A DNA stretch of 16,365 nt from JBKHHU01 sp046539045 (GTDB lineage Bacteria > Planctomycetota > Phycisphaerae > SM23-33): positions 1 to 16,365 of the forward strand of contig JBKHHU010000061.1 in NCBI GenBank assembly GCA_046539045.1, written 5' to 3'. The notes below the pieces were generated by a model. The model was not told where the DNA came from, did not search any database, and saw only the letters and a program-made list of their open reading frames with translations. Made by a program: the position numbers and the translations under genes. Of this stretch, positions 1-9,052 are shown piece by piece; the stretch's first letter is position 1; each line of letters opens with the position of its first letter.

Positions 1-297
1 GGCCCGGAGCGGCGTAATGGCCGCCGCTGACGGACCAATGGCAGCGGGCCATTCCTCCCGCTGCTCCAGTACGGGACTGGTCATATCCACGCGATATCCG
101 GCATGGCCGGGACCGGTGGTCTCGAACTGGATCGAGATCTCCGAAGCAAGGGTGTCGATATCAATGGGAATGGTCACGATACGGTTGACCTTGCTGGGCG
201 TGGAGGCAGACGGGACCGCATGTTTTCTCGCGTTCACCAGCACCGGACCCCGCCTCGCGGCGGCAGCCCTTGCTGTTCGGCTAACGGTTCCTGTCAT
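1..297 (-). CDS. Partial CDS of unknown function (N-terminal 99 residues)
   Basis: From an ATG at 297 the minus strand stays open for 99 codons to the window edge, so only the N-terminus is present. The first ~25 residues are rich in Ala and Arg. They are followed by a more ordinary stretch that includes VTIPIDIDTLASEISIQFE and TTGPGHAGYRVDM, with alternating hydrophobic residues typical of beta strands. Codon choice looks like that of the neighbouring genes. The start is uncertain: a GGAGGT lies about 20 nt upstream of the ATG, which is too far for a normal Shine-Dalgarno, and an in-frame TTG directly precedes the ATG. It follows the terminator of the exosortase/EPS operon, so it is probably a separate unit. 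I do not recognise the family. The plus-strand reading frame over the same bases (17-355) looks like its antisense shadow. Confidence 0.55.
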   Translation of the reverse strand, partial: MTGTVSRTARAAAARRGPVLVNARKHAVPSASTPSKVNRIVTIPIDIDTLASEISIQFETTGPGHAGYRVDMTSPVLEQREEWPAAIGPSAAAITPLRA

Positions 298-354
298 CAA
301 GGCCCGTAGAGGACTTACACCTCCAAGTCAACGCGCCATGCCCGCGTACCCATG

Positions 355-391
355 AAAAAGGGCCTGCCTGCATCTGCAGACAAGCCCTTTT
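355..391 (-). terminator. Intrinsic terminator of the exosortase/EPS operon
   Basis: Read on the minus strand, a 12-bp stem (376-387 pairing with 360-371, two G-U pairs) closes a 4-nt loop and is followed directly by five T residues (355-359). It begins 25 nt after the stop codon of the BY-kinase-like gene. An A-rich run precedes the stem, so it may also act weakly in the other direction, where no gene is evident. Confidence 0.88.
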
Positions 392-412
392 CTGTACAGC
401 CTGAGTCCGCCG

Positions 413-2623
413 CTATTTGCTGCGGATAATCGCGTTGTCGTGGTACTGGTAGAACGTGTCGTAATTCTTCCGCAGGTATCCACCGGCAGTCACTCGCACG
501 CCGTTGAGGACCACACCGATCACGTGGGAGTCCAGACGATCGAGGATGCCCTTCATTCGATTGACGATGCCATACGTGTTGGAACCGGCACGGACGGTCA
601 GGATGACGCCGTCCACCATCGTGCTCAGAACGTGAGAATCGGTCACGACCAGTGCGGGCGCTCCATCCAAAAGCACCTGGTCATAGGCTTCGGACATCTC
701 TGCCAAAGCCTGCTCCATCTCGCTGGAGCCAAGCAGTTCTGCCGGATTCGGAGGCATCTGCCCGCACGCCATGACGTGCAGGTTCGGGGCCACTTCGTGG
801 ACAGCGTCTTTCCACTCCACCTGCCCCACCAGGGCCGTGCTCAGCCCGTTTTCCCCGACCTGCGGGTAAAGCTTCTCGATGGCCGGCTGGCGGAAGTTGG
901 TATCGACAACCAGCACCTTCTTGCCGCTGTTGGCCAGCGAACCACCCAGGTTCAGCGCGACGGTCGTCCTGCCGTCTTCCGGAAGCGGGCTGGTGACGAG
1001 AATCGACCGCCGTCCCTCTTCCGGTCCGGAGAACAACACGCAGGTCTTGACCTGGCGGAAGGCTTCGGACATCAGCGACGTCGGATGCGAAGCGAAGGCC
1101 AACCGCAGATCGCCAATCGGCTCGTCCAGATCGTCCGCGTGCGGAATCATGCCGAGCAGCGGCATGTCCACGCGTCGGGTGATGTCGCCGGGGCCCTTGA
1201 TCGACGTATCCATGAACTCCAACAGGAACCCGAGGCCCAGACCGAACATCAGGCCGAGAATCACGCCCAGCGGGATCATCAGGACGTATTTCGGATGCGA
1301 GCGTTCACGCGGTTGTTCTGCAGCGGACGCCAGCAGCAGAGGCTGCTCGTGCTTCATCTTTAACTGCAGCGTCACGAGCATGTCTTCCATCCGGTTCACG
1401 CGTTTGTTGTAAATGTCCTTCTCATTCATCAGTTCGTCAATGAGCGACAGGGTTGCCTGCAGGTCCTTCAGGTCCGCATTGTTCAGCCGGACCCGTTCTT
1501 CCAGACCCATACGCTGCTCACTCAACACGGCTACAGTGCTGCTCCGCATCTCCATCAGCGCCTGTACCCGTTCCTTTGTCAGAGACTCGGAGCGGGCTTC
1601 GTACTTCGAGCGGACGCTGGCAAGGCGGGTCTGGATGTCCTTCACACGTCGGTGGGACGGCCCGAATTTCTCCAGAGCACTGTCCAGTTCCGTGCTGAGG
1701 TTGGTCTCTGCGGACTTCAGGGAATTGAGGTGCGGATCGACATCGAGGGCCTCCAAAATCTCCGGAGACGTCGCCAGCAGGCCCTTCTCTCGCTGGTCCT
1801 GCAGGAGGCGCAGTTCCTTCTGTGCCTGCATGAGGGCCATTTCGAGCTTCGTCTTCTGCGGAACCAGCGAACTCAGCTCGATTTCCAGCGCGTTGACCCG
1901 TCCTCGGAGCGTGGGGATCTTGGCATCGCGAACCAAGTCGTTGATTCGGTTCTTGATACGCTCGACATGCCTTTCCTGCTCTTCGATCTGATTCCGCAAC
2001 CGTTCGATGTCAAGTCGAGTGCCGCTGTTGGCGCGTTCCGAGGCAACTTGAACGGCGGCGTTGGCGATGGATGTGACGATCTGGGCCAGGTCCTCCCGAT
2101 CGCCGGGGCTTTTGGCGACCTTGCTGATCGAGACGATGATGTGGTTCTCGTCCAGCACCGGGCTGACAGAGACGTCTTCATAGAGACGCTCGACGATCTT
2201 CTCGGGATTCTTGCGGTAGTAACCCGTCTGTTTGAAATCCCGCTGATCGGCGGCCTGATCAAACACCTCTTTGGAAGTGATCAGGCGAGACCGCGTCTTC
2301 TTGATACGCTCCATGGCTTCGCCCGGGACGGAAACCTGGCGAGTCATCTGGAAGTCGCCGGAACTGGGCTGAGGGACCTCCAGCAGCGAGCTGGCGCTGT
2401 AAATCGGCGCGTACAAGGCCCACAGCACCGTGCCCGCTGAAACCATCGCGGTCACAACGACTACCGAGATGATGATCAGCCACATCCGTTTCCGCAGCAT
2501 GCGGAGGAAATCCCGGCCGGTAAACTGCTGTCCTTGCGCCGTGTCCTGGGCAGGCCCACCAGGTCGCAGTGGTGCCGTGCGAATAACATTCGGCGCCTGA
2601 TGACGCGTTTTGATAACGCTCAT
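413..2623 (-). CDS. Wzz/BY-kinase-type polysaccharide chain-length and export protein with degenerate P-loop
   Basis: This 736-residue inner-membrane protein has the layout of polysaccharide co-polymerases fused to a bacterial tyrosine kinase (Wzc/ExoP type), which control polymer length and export with an outer-membrane OPX partner. A cytoplasmic head (1-46) leads into TM1 (about 47-70), a long periplasmic coiled-coil region (about 190-420), TM2 (about 446-467) and a cytoplasmic CpsD/MinD-like ATPase domain (about 510-712). Walker A' (VLVVDTNFRQP, Asp574) and Walker B (QVLLDGAP, Asp653) are recognisable. Walker A reads PEDGRTT (548-554): the invariant Lys is Arg552 and the first Gly is Glu549, so kinase activity is doubtful. 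A C-terminal tyrosine cluster is kept (Tyr716, 721, 725, 727). A GAGGAG Shine-Dalgarno sits about 8 nt before the ATG. It is last in the operon, 32 nt after the TPR gene. Family membership is firm; activity is not. Confidence 0.9.
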   Translation of the reverse strand: MSVIKTRHQAPNVIRTAPLRPGGPAQDTAQGQQFTGRDFLRMLRKRMWLIIISVVVVTAMVSAGTVLWALYAPIYSASSLLEVPQPSSGDFQMTRQVSVPGEAMERIKKTRSRLITSKEVFDQAADQRDFKQTGYYRKNPEKIVERLYEDVSVSPVLDENHIIVSISKVAKSPGDREDLAQIVTSIANAAVQVASERANSGTRLDIERLRNQIEEQERHVERIKNRINDLVRDAKIPTLRGRVNALEIELSSLVPQKTKLEMALMQAQKELRLLQDQREKGLLATSPEILEALDVDPHLNSLKSAETNLSTELDSALEKFGPSHRRVKDIQTRLASVRSKYEARSESLTKERVQALMEMRSSTVAVLSEQRMGLEERVRLNNADLKDLQATLSLIDELMNEKDIYNKRVNRMEDMLVTLQLKMKHEQPLLLASAAEQPRERSHPKYVLMIPLGVILGLMFGLGLGFLLEFMDTSIKGPGDITRRVDMPLLGMIPHADDLDEPIGDLRLAFASHPTSLMSEAFRQVKTCVLFSGPEEGRRSILVTSPLPEDGRTTVALNLGGSLANSGKKVLVVDTNFRQPAIEKLYPQVGENGLSTALVGQVEWKDAVHEVAPNLHVMACGQMPPNPAELLGSSEMEQALAEMSEAYDQVLLDGAPALVVTDSHVLSTMVDGVILTVRAGSNTYGIVNRMKGILDRLDSHVIGVVLNGVRVTAGGYLRKNYDTFYQYHDNAIIRSK

Positions 2624-2655
2624 CGTATCAACTCCTCGTTTGCTAGGGCTGTCAA

Positions 2656-5600
2656 TCAGCCTTCACGAAGCTTTTGTCCCATATTCTCAAGCCGCTTGTC
2701 GATCTTCGACTCGAGTTCCTTGTCGCCCGACTCCCGGGCGGCTTCGATCGCTCGCTGGTATTCCACGCGTGCGCTGGAATACCGCTGCGTTTTCTCATAC
2801 AGCATGGCCAGATGATACCGGATCACGGCCGACGGTTCAGCCAGTTGCATCGTCCGCTCAAGAACGTCCTCTGCCTGGTCGTACTTGCCGAGGTGGATCA
2901 GCGCCAGAGCGTAGGTATCCAGCACGTTCGGATTGCCCGGGCTCAGTTTCACCGCCTGCTCGGCGAGGTTGGAGGCCTCCCCGGCTTTGTCACGATCGTT
3001 GACCAGAAGGTACGCCAGGTTGTTGAGCGTGACCGGGTCGTTTGCGTTCTCCTTGAGAACGTCTCGATACAGCTTCTCTGCCTGGTCAAGCTGGCCCTGG
3101 CTGTAGTAGGCCATGGCCAGCGACCGTAAAGCATCCCGCTTCTGTCGGTCGTTCTCGGCGTTGTTCAGGGCGGTCTTCAGCAGCTTGACCGCCTCGTTCG
3201 GTTTGCCGTTATTCAGATGGAACTGTGCCAGGATCAGGAAAACATCCACGTCCTTACGGAGGCTGTTGACCCACTGACGCAGCTTCGGGTACGCCTCCTC
3301 GCCATGGGCCTTGACCGCCTGAGAGAACACGAATCCCATGTCGCTGGCATCCGCCTTGGACACCGCGTAGCTCAGAGCCTTGTCCGCTTCGTTCGGCTTG
3401 CCCAAGTTCACCAGGGCTCTGGCGCCAAGGGCGTTCAGAACCGGCTTGGCCTTTTCGGAGGTGCCGGCTTTGCGGACTTCTTCCAGGGCTTCCTGGTCTC
3501 GATCGGTCTCAAGCAGAGCGGAGATGTAAGCCACCTGCAGCCGGGGGCTGTCCGGCAGCGAACTTCTGCCGGTTTCCAGCACAGCCAGGTAACGGGTGTC
3601 CTGTCCGCGTTCCTTCCACATGTCCGCTTCCTGGAGGATGAATTCCGGATCGCGCGGGAATCGGTTGCGTACCGACTTCAGGAATGGCTGTAGCTCGTTC
3701 CACTTCTTGTCCGCCCGGTACAGCGAGACCAACTGACGAATGGCTGGGCGGTGTCCCGGGGTCTTCTCCACCACATCCTGCAGAACCCGACGAGCTTCTG
3801 TGGTCCGGCGAGCCTGGCGATAGGCAGCCGCCAGCACCAGCCCGTCCTGGGCCCGACCCGTCAACTCGTACAGCTTCCGATGGTACTCGATCGCCTTGGA
3901 GAGTTCTCCCTGGTTGCGGACATTCTGCGCCAGATATCGATACGGCTCGGGATAGTCCGGGGCCATCCGCGTCACGCGTTCCAGGAGCCTTTGGGCACTG
4001 TCAAACTTGCCTTCCCGGAACCGGAGCATGCCCTTCAGGGTCAGGGCCTGCACGTCGGCGGGGTTCTTGCTGAGAATCGAATCCAGTTCCCGTCCGGCCC
4101 GATCCAGTTCGTCGGCCTGAATCAGATAACGGACAAGCTGCTTGCGGTCTTCGGGATCGCTGCCGGAGGCGGTTACGTATCGCTCCATATACTCCAACGC
4201 GGCCTGGTGGCGGTTGGTCGCCTGCATCAACGCGGCCATGGCGTACAGAGCCCGCGGATCCTTGGGATCCTCTTTCAGAGCACTCTGGTAGGCCGTCTCG
4301 GCCTGCCTGGCGCTGATCGTCTTGAGGAAATCGCCGTAGAGGATGTAAACCGCGACCTTGTCATCGGTGGTCTTGAGCAGATCGGAGATGATCCTGTCTA
4401 CTTCGGTGTTTTCTCCGGTCCGCGTCAGGAAGCTGATCAGCGGCCTGGCTGCGGCGATCTTCTGTGCCGAATTGGCGAATACATACCGATATTGACGCTC
4501 GGCGTCTCTGGGGCGACCTACTTTCTCATACAGCACCGCCAGGTTGTAGCGGTTTTTGAGATCGTTGGGGTTCTTCTGGAGGAACTGCTCGCGCCGGGCG
4601 ATGATCTCCAGCGGATTGTCGGATTCCTGCTCGTGAACGTCAAGGTAATGCTTCTGAACGAACTCGCTGTTCGGCGCCAGTTCGTGGGCCCGTTTCACCC
4701 ATTTGCTGAACTCAGCCACTTTACCGAGTTTGTCGGTGACGCGGACCAGCCCCAGAACGGCGGCAGTGAAACCGGGGTTGGTTTTCACCGCAGAGCGGAA
4801 GGTCTCGTACGCTTCCTCGTAATTTTCGGTCCGCATGTAGCACTCGCCGAGGAGTGTCTTACCGGCAACGGCACCGGGACGGTCGACCAGCGCCTGTTTC
4901 AGCACAGGAATGGCTTTTTCATATTCGCCCTTGGCGAAAAGCATCTGCCCTTCCAGAAGCCGCCCGTTGGCTTGGTCGACATTTTCCAGAGCGGCCCGCT
5001 TGACGGCATCCGCGGCGGCGTCCCAGTCCTTGTCCTGCAGAGCCCGTGAGAACTGGGCCCGGATGACGGACCTGCTGGAGGGGTCTTCCTCCGCAGCCTT
5101 GGCCAGGAACTTGCGGTACTCGTCCATTTTGCCATGCACTCGGGAAGCGGCAGCCTTTCGCATGAGAACTTCCAGCTTGCTCTCGGCTTCCTCGGCCATC
5201 TCCATGGCGATCTCGTAGCGTTTCTCTTTGTCCGGTTCCTTGACCAGCGTGTGGTACCGCTTGAGCACATCGGAATCCGGATTCCCGTCCAACGCGTTCT
5301 CAACGATCTGCAGCGCGGTGTCTCGCTCGCCTTCGTTCACGTGGAACTCAGCCAGCTTCAGGGTTACGATGTCGTTCTGTGGGACCTCGCGATGCAGATC
5401 TCGCAGCAGCTTCAACGCGGCTTGCTTCTGTCCGTCGCGGGCATATCGCGATGCCTTTGACAGCAGAATCCGGATCGTGGCAGGCGTCAGTTCGACATCG
5501 GTCGGAACTGCAGCGGTATCGTTGGTCAGGGCCCGCAGGGCAACCATCATTTCCTGTGCTCTCTGGTTGTCCGGGTCCAAACGCAGCACGCGACGCAGAG

Positions 5601-7062
5601 CCTCCAGCGCCTCTTCCGGGTTACCGTGTTGCATTTCCAACTGGGCCTTCATCAGGAATGCCTGGGGGTTGTTCTGCATCCCGCTCAGGTTGAGGTACCG
5701 GTCGAGAACGGCCTTTGCCTCGCCGGTCTGCCCGCGCTTCATGTACACGTCCATCAGAAGCTGGGCAGTATATCTGTCGAACTGCTCGTTGCTTTGGTAA
5801 ACCTTCTCAAGTTTCTCGGCCGCAGTTTTCAGATCGCCTTCGATGTAGGCGATTCGCCCCTCCACCTTGGCAAGCAACTCCGGCTTGACGTCGGTCAGCG
5901 ATTCCAGAATTGTCTTGGCTTCGGCGAGGTTCTCCGCTCTGCCTTCTTCATCCTTTTCGGCTTTGCTCACCAGCAGATTTGCCAGGATCCGATAGAGGCT
6001 CTGGCGTCCCCTCTTCAGCAGTATTCTTTCGCCGGTTTCAAGACCGCCTGCAGTCAGCTTCTTCTCCACGGCCTGGACGCCGCTTCTGACCGTCTCAATG
6101 GCCTTGTCCAACTGCTTCTGGCCGTGGAGATACACCGAGAGCTCCTGGTACACCTGATGGGCGGCGGGGTCAATTTCCAGCGCCTTGGTCAGCAGTTGAA
6201 CGGCTTTGTCGATCTGATCGTTCTGGGCATAATGCCTGGCGAGGGACCGATGGGCTTCAGTGCCTTCGGTTTCCAGTTCCACCGCTTTCTTGTAGAACTC
6301 CAGCGCCTCCTCATCTTTGTCCCGGTAGGACAGATACCGGGCGTAGGCGAGATGGGCTTCCACACTTTCCGGATGCTGGGCGATGGATTTCTTGAAAGAA
6401 TTCTCTGCATCTTCAAATCGTTCGCGGCTGGCGTATACGCTGGACAGCTTGACCTGGTAATCGATTTCGTCGGGATCCAGTTCGATTGCCTTCTTGAGCG
6501 CGGCAATGCCTTCCTCGATCAACGACAGGTTGGCCTCATCGATACCTCGTCCTGCCTTGACCAGACCCATACGGTACCAGGTCTCCGCACGATCGGCGTC
6601 AAGTTCCAGCAGTCGGGCGGCATCCTCTACATAGTTTCTGCGGTCGTACCGCCACATCAGTTCACACAGGAATTCCCGGGCCTCGAGGTGGTCAGGCTCA
6701 CTGCGGGTTGCCGTTCGCGCCAAGCCCAGCGCATTGCGGATCTGTTTCCCCTTTTTCAACTCAGAGAGGTTTTCCTGTTCGCGACTTCGCTCGTCGTAGA
6801 ATTTCGCAGCCTCAAGGTAGTATTCGTGGCGGGGATAGACATCGCGATCGGCGTTCTCGGCTTCCTTAATAGCCTTCGCGTAGAGTATCTCGGCTTCGTC
6901 CCACTCTCCCGCTTGACGCGCTTCGCGGGCTTGCAGAAGGAGGGCATTGGCATCTTTGGGCAGTTGGTTCAGACCAAAAATAATGCCTCCGACGACGATC
7001 ACTGCACCGAGGATCCCGAGGAAGACGGCGACTTTCTTGTTGAACTTCTTTCTTCTGGCCAT
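2656..7062 (-). CDS. Giant membrane-anchored TPR-repeat protein, putative scaffold of the exosortase/EPS system
   Basis: The protein has 1468 residues. A basic N-terminus (MARRKKFNKK) precedes one hydrophobic segment (about 11-30) with no lipobox cysteine, so it should be an uncleaved or signal-anchored protein facing the periplasm. Almost everything after that is tandem TPR-like helical hairpins with the A-x-x-L-x-x-x-G/N-x-x-x-x-A pattern and Pro/Asp-rich turns. Clear examples are AIELDPDEIDYQVKLSSVY near the N-terminus, VLRLDPDNQRAQEMM in the middle, and LNNLAYLL plus AVKLSPGNPNVLDTYALALI near the C-terminus. TPR proteins act as docking scaffolds; exosortase loci often carry one (PrsT in the PEP-CTERM system is shorter). 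Its place between epsI-like and wzc-like genes suggests it organises export or sorting partners, which is inference. The ATG is preceded by a modest GCAGG. I see no frameshift. Confidence 0.88.
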   Translation of the reverse strand: MARRKKFNKKVAVFLGILGAVIVVGGIIFGLNQLPKDANALLLQAREARQAGEWDEAEILYAKAIKEAENADRDVYPRHEYYLEAAKFYDERSREQENLSELKKGKQIRNALGLARTATRSEPDHLEAREFLCELMWRYDRRNYVEDAARLLELDADRAETWYRMGLVKAGRGIDEANLSLIEEGIAALKKAIELDPDEIDYQVKLSSVYASRERFEDAENSFKKSIAQHPESVEAHLAYARYLSYRDKDEEALEFYKKAVELETEGTEAHRSLARHYAQNDQIDKAVQLLTKALEIDPAAHQVYQELSVYLHGQKQLDKAIETVRSGVQAVEKKLTAGGLETGERILLKRGRQSLYRILANLLVSKAEKDEEGRAENLAEAKTILESLTDVKPELLAKVEGRIAYIEGDLKTAAEKLEKVYQSNEQFDRYTAQLLMDVYMKRGQTGEAKAVLDRYLNLSGMQNNPQAFLMKAQLEMQHGNPEEALEALRRVLRLDPDNQRAQEMMVALRALTNDTAAVPTDVELTPATIRILLSKASRYARDGQKQAALKLLRDLHREVPQNDIVTLKLAEFHVNEGERDTALQIVENALDGNPDSDVLKRYHTLVKEPDKEKRYEIAMEMAEEAESKLEVLMRKAAASRVHGKMDEYRKFLAKAAEEDPSSRSVIRAQFSRALQDKDWDAAADAVKRAALENVDQANGRLLEGQMLFAKGEYEKAIPVLKQALVDRPGAVAGKTLLGECYMRTENYEEAYETFRSAVKTNPGFTAAVLGLVRVTDKLGKVAEFSKWVKRAHELAPNSEFVQKHYLDVHEQESDNPLEIIARREQFLQKNPNDLKNRYNLAVLYEKVGRPRDAERQYRYVFANSAQKIAAARPLISFLTRTGENTEVDRIISDLLKTTDDKVAVYILYGDFLKTISARQAETAYQSALKEDPKDPRALYAMAALMQATNRHQAALEYMERYVTASGSDPEDRKQLVRYLIQADELDRAGRELDSILSKNPADVQALTLKGMLRFREGKFDSAQRLLERVTRMAPDYPEPYRYLAQNVRNQGELSKAIEYHRKLYELTGRAQDGLVLAAAYRQARRTTEARRVLQDVVEKTPGHRPAIRQLVSLYRADKKWNELQPFLKSVRNRFPRDPEFILQEADMWKERGQDTRYLAVLETGRSSLPDSPRLQVAYISALLETDRDQEALEEVRKAGTSEKAKPVLNALGARALVNLGKPNEADKALSYAVSKADASDMGFVFSQAVKAHGEEAYPKLRQWVNSLRKDVDVFLILAQFHLNNGKPNEAVKLLKTALNNAENDRQKRDALRSLAMAYYSQGQLDQAEKLYRDVLKENANDPVTLNNLAYLLVNDRDKAGEASNLAEQAVKLSPGNPNVLDTYALALIHLGKYDQAEDVLERTMQLAEPSAVIRYHLAMLYEKTQRYSSARVEYQRAIEAARESGDKELESKIDKRLENMGQKLREG

Positions 7063-7111
7063 GTTCTGAACCTGCTTTATCTTCTGTGTCTGGTCTGGCT
7101 AGCGTTATGCA

Positions 7112-8038
7112 TCACTTGGCGTTGAGTTGCTCAACGGCTTCCCGGGTCGGGAGATTCTGCAGAATCTCCGGGAATACGTAGTCCAGGAATTCCTCTGCCC
7201 GCTTCCGGGCTTCCTCTTCATTGTCGATGGACGGAACGCCGCCAGGTCCGTATCCTGCGGGCGAAAACTGGACTTTCGCAAAATATGAATACTTCTGGAG
7301 CGGATTGGCAAGCTTGCCCCGAACCACGAAACGGTTGGCTTCAGGCTGTCCGTCAATGGAAAAGAAGTAATACACAACCCGGTTGATATTTGTCCCGTTC
7401 TGCGGAAGCTGGAAGTTGGTCTGGTTAATCTCGAATTTGTCGTCCCATGGGCTCCTGGCAGCGGGCAGCAGCACGTCGACCGTTCTGGACTCGCCCAACG
7501 CGGCTCCGGCTGCGTTCAGGCAGTTTTCCGGGTAGTGGGGCACCCGATCCAACCCACCGGTATAGTAATAGACCTGCAGCCGCCAACGGCTGTAGGGGCT
7601 ATAGGGGTTCTGGAACTCCTCGCCGGCATCGGGATCGCCGTACCGGGTGTCGACGTACACTCGGCTGCAGTACCAGTTGCTGCGGCGTTCCGGACGACGC
7701 TGGTCATCCAGCATCGTACCGATGGTCAGCGCATCCAGTTGGTCATCGGACAGTATTTCGATGCCCAGAGGGTAACCCTCCTTGAATTCGCCGGTGTCCA
7801 ATACCTCGAACGGGCCGATCTCGTAGGGGAGGCTCTCCAGCACGTATTGCGTGCTGACTTCCGCGCCTTCCGGCCAGGGCACAGCCTTCTTGCGGAAGAT
7901 GTCACCGAGATTGATCACCAATCCGAAGTACAGGCCGATCCCAAGCACCATGAATCCCGTGGCGACTCCGAAATGGATCCACTCGGTCTCCCGGCGAGGA
8001 TGGTCAGACGATCCGGTTTTTGCGGACACATCGCTCAT
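7112..8038 (-). CDS. epsI: Exosortase-associated EpsI-family (DUF3485-like) protein
   Basis: This 308-residue protein has a cytoplasmic N-terminus, one membrane segment (about 22-44) and a large extracytoplasmic domain. The domain carries the EpsI signature: Tyr-rich strands (LQVYYYTGG) followed by HYPENC (168-173), equivalent to the family's H-x-P-E-x-C, with Cys173, then LNAAG. EpsI proteins are encoded beside or fused to exosortases; they are thought to help the sortase process or anchor its substrates, but their chemistry is not settled. The ATG overlaps the exosortase stop codon by 4 nt (ATGA), so the two are translationally coupled. The C-terminus ends in a charged helix with no sorting-like tail. 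The family is assigned from motif and neighbourhood and is fairly secure; the exact role is inferred. Confidence 0.85.
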   Translation of the reverse strand: MSDVSAKTGSSDHPRRETEWIHFGVATGFMVLGIGLYFGLVINLGDIFRKKAVPWPEGAEVSTQYVLESLPYEIGPFEVLDTGEFKEGYPLGIEILSDDQLDALTIGTMLDDQRRPERRSNWYCSRVYVDTRYGDPDAGEEFQNPYSPYSRWRLQVYYYTGGLDRVPHYPENCLNAAGAALGESRTVDVLLPAARSPWDDKFEINQTNFQLPQNGTNINRVVYYFFSIDGQPEANRFVVRGKLANPLQKYSYFAKVQFSPAGYGPGGVPSIDNEEEARKRAEEFLDYVFPEILQNLPTREAVEQLNAK

Positions 8039-9030
8039 GCGCTGGACACCTCCGCGTCTTCATCCGGCTCTTCATCATCGGCTTCCACAAACATCGCGTC
8101 CAAGAGCTTCAAGAGCAGCCAGAACATCACGGCTGCGGGAATCAACACGAGAAGCCCGAGGAACTTGTGCATGAAATCCTGTCCAAGTTCGGGCTTGTCG
8201 AAGTAGAACATCGAAGTCGTAATGGTGACGCGAAGTACATTGGCGGCGATGGCGACCGGGACAATCGAGATCAGCAGCACGATCCGCTGCCATACCGGGC
8301 GGTACGTCAGCCAAGCCATGGCCACACCCAGCGCCACGAACGCCATCATGCTTCGCACACCACTGCACGCCTCGGCCACCGTCAGCGAATGCTGCGCCCC
8401 GCTTTGGCTCCAGAGCGTGATATTGCTGTTGCCCAGTTCCAGCCGCACTCCCAGTACCTGCAGCAGCCCCGCAGAGGCAGCGGCCGCAAGGTTCTGAAGA
8501 TGCAACGCAATGCGTTGATAGATGGTTTGCGGGATGGGCATCGCCAGCGCCAGGTACAGAATCGGCAGCCAGGTCACCTTGATGACCCTCGGACCGGCAA
8601 GGTACAGCACCAGTCCGAACAGGAGGAAGACCATGCTGATGTGTGACACCCACATCGTCCCGATCGGCCAGACCCCCGCATAGATGCCGACCAGCGAGAA
8701 GAACATGATCGGGATTCCCAGCCAGCAGGTCCGGCGCTCAGCCGTCAGCAGTTCGTCCCGCCGGGCGTAGAGCAGCCACATGCTGAACAGCGGAATCGCG
8801 AACCCGAATGTCCAGTTCGGATTGCCCAGGTACGTGTTGTACAGGCGCAGGAACTGCCAGTTATTGAGGATAATGAACAACAGACCGATCACGCCGATCT
8901 TGATCCACGTCTTCGGCGGGAAGCTTTCGGTCAGCGAAGGGACCTCCTGGTCCGTCACCAGATCCGCAAGCCTCGGCCTTTCCAGCGCGGGAGACGCCTG
9001 GACGTTTGCCTTTTCCTCAACCCTGCTCAA
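8035..9030 (-). CDS. xrt: Exosortase (exosortase/archaeosortase-type transpeptidase)
   Basis: This 331-residue, multi-pass membrane protein has the exosortase catalytic residues in order: Cys222 in EACSGVRSMMAF, Arg267 in NVLRVTITT and His288 in FMHKFLG. Exosortases cleave secreted proteins near a C-terminal tripartite signal (PEP-CTERM-like motif, hydrophobic helix, basic tail) and probably attach them to a surface component made by the linked EPS genes. About eight hydrophobic segments fit the family; the first ~35 residues form a hydrophilic head. The start is TTG at 9030: an in-frame TGA lies at 9036-9034, and CGGAG sits 8 nt upstream of the TTG. It starts 22 nt after the export-protein stop and overlaps epsI by 4 nt. 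I cannot assign the exosortase subtype by eye. Confidence 0.93.
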   Translation of the reverse strand: MSRVEEKANVQASPALERPRLADLVTDQEVPSLTESFPPKTWIKIGVIGLLFIILNNWQFLRLYNTYLGNPNWTFGFAIPLFSMWLLYARRDELLTAERRTCWLGIPIMFFSLVGIYAGVWPIGTMWVSHISMVFLLFGLVLYLAGPRVIKVTWLPILYLALAMPIPQTIYQRIALHLQNLAAAASAGLLQVLGVRLELGNSNITLWSQSGAQHSLTVAEACSGVRSMMAFVALGVAMAWLTYRPVWQRIVLLISIVPVAIAANVLRVTITTSMFYFDKPELGQDFMHKFLGLLVLIPAAVMFWLLLKLLDAMFVEADDEEPDEDAEVSSA

Positions 9031-9052
9031 ACATCACACTCCGTAGTGAAGA

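Noticed and set aside
17..355. Plus-strand open frame of 112 codons at the left edge
   Set aside because: It overlaps the minus-strand partial gene, runs into the terminator hairpin, and its translation has no recognisable domain; the minus strand reads more like protein.
5626..7125. Plus-strand open frame of 499 codons
   Set aside because: It is antisense to the TPR gene; long antisense frames are expected over GC-rich coding DNA, and the translation lacks any family signature while the minus strand shows clear TPRs.
9017..9034. ATG at 9034 as the exosortase start
   Set aside because: It is out of frame and meets a TGA after five codons.
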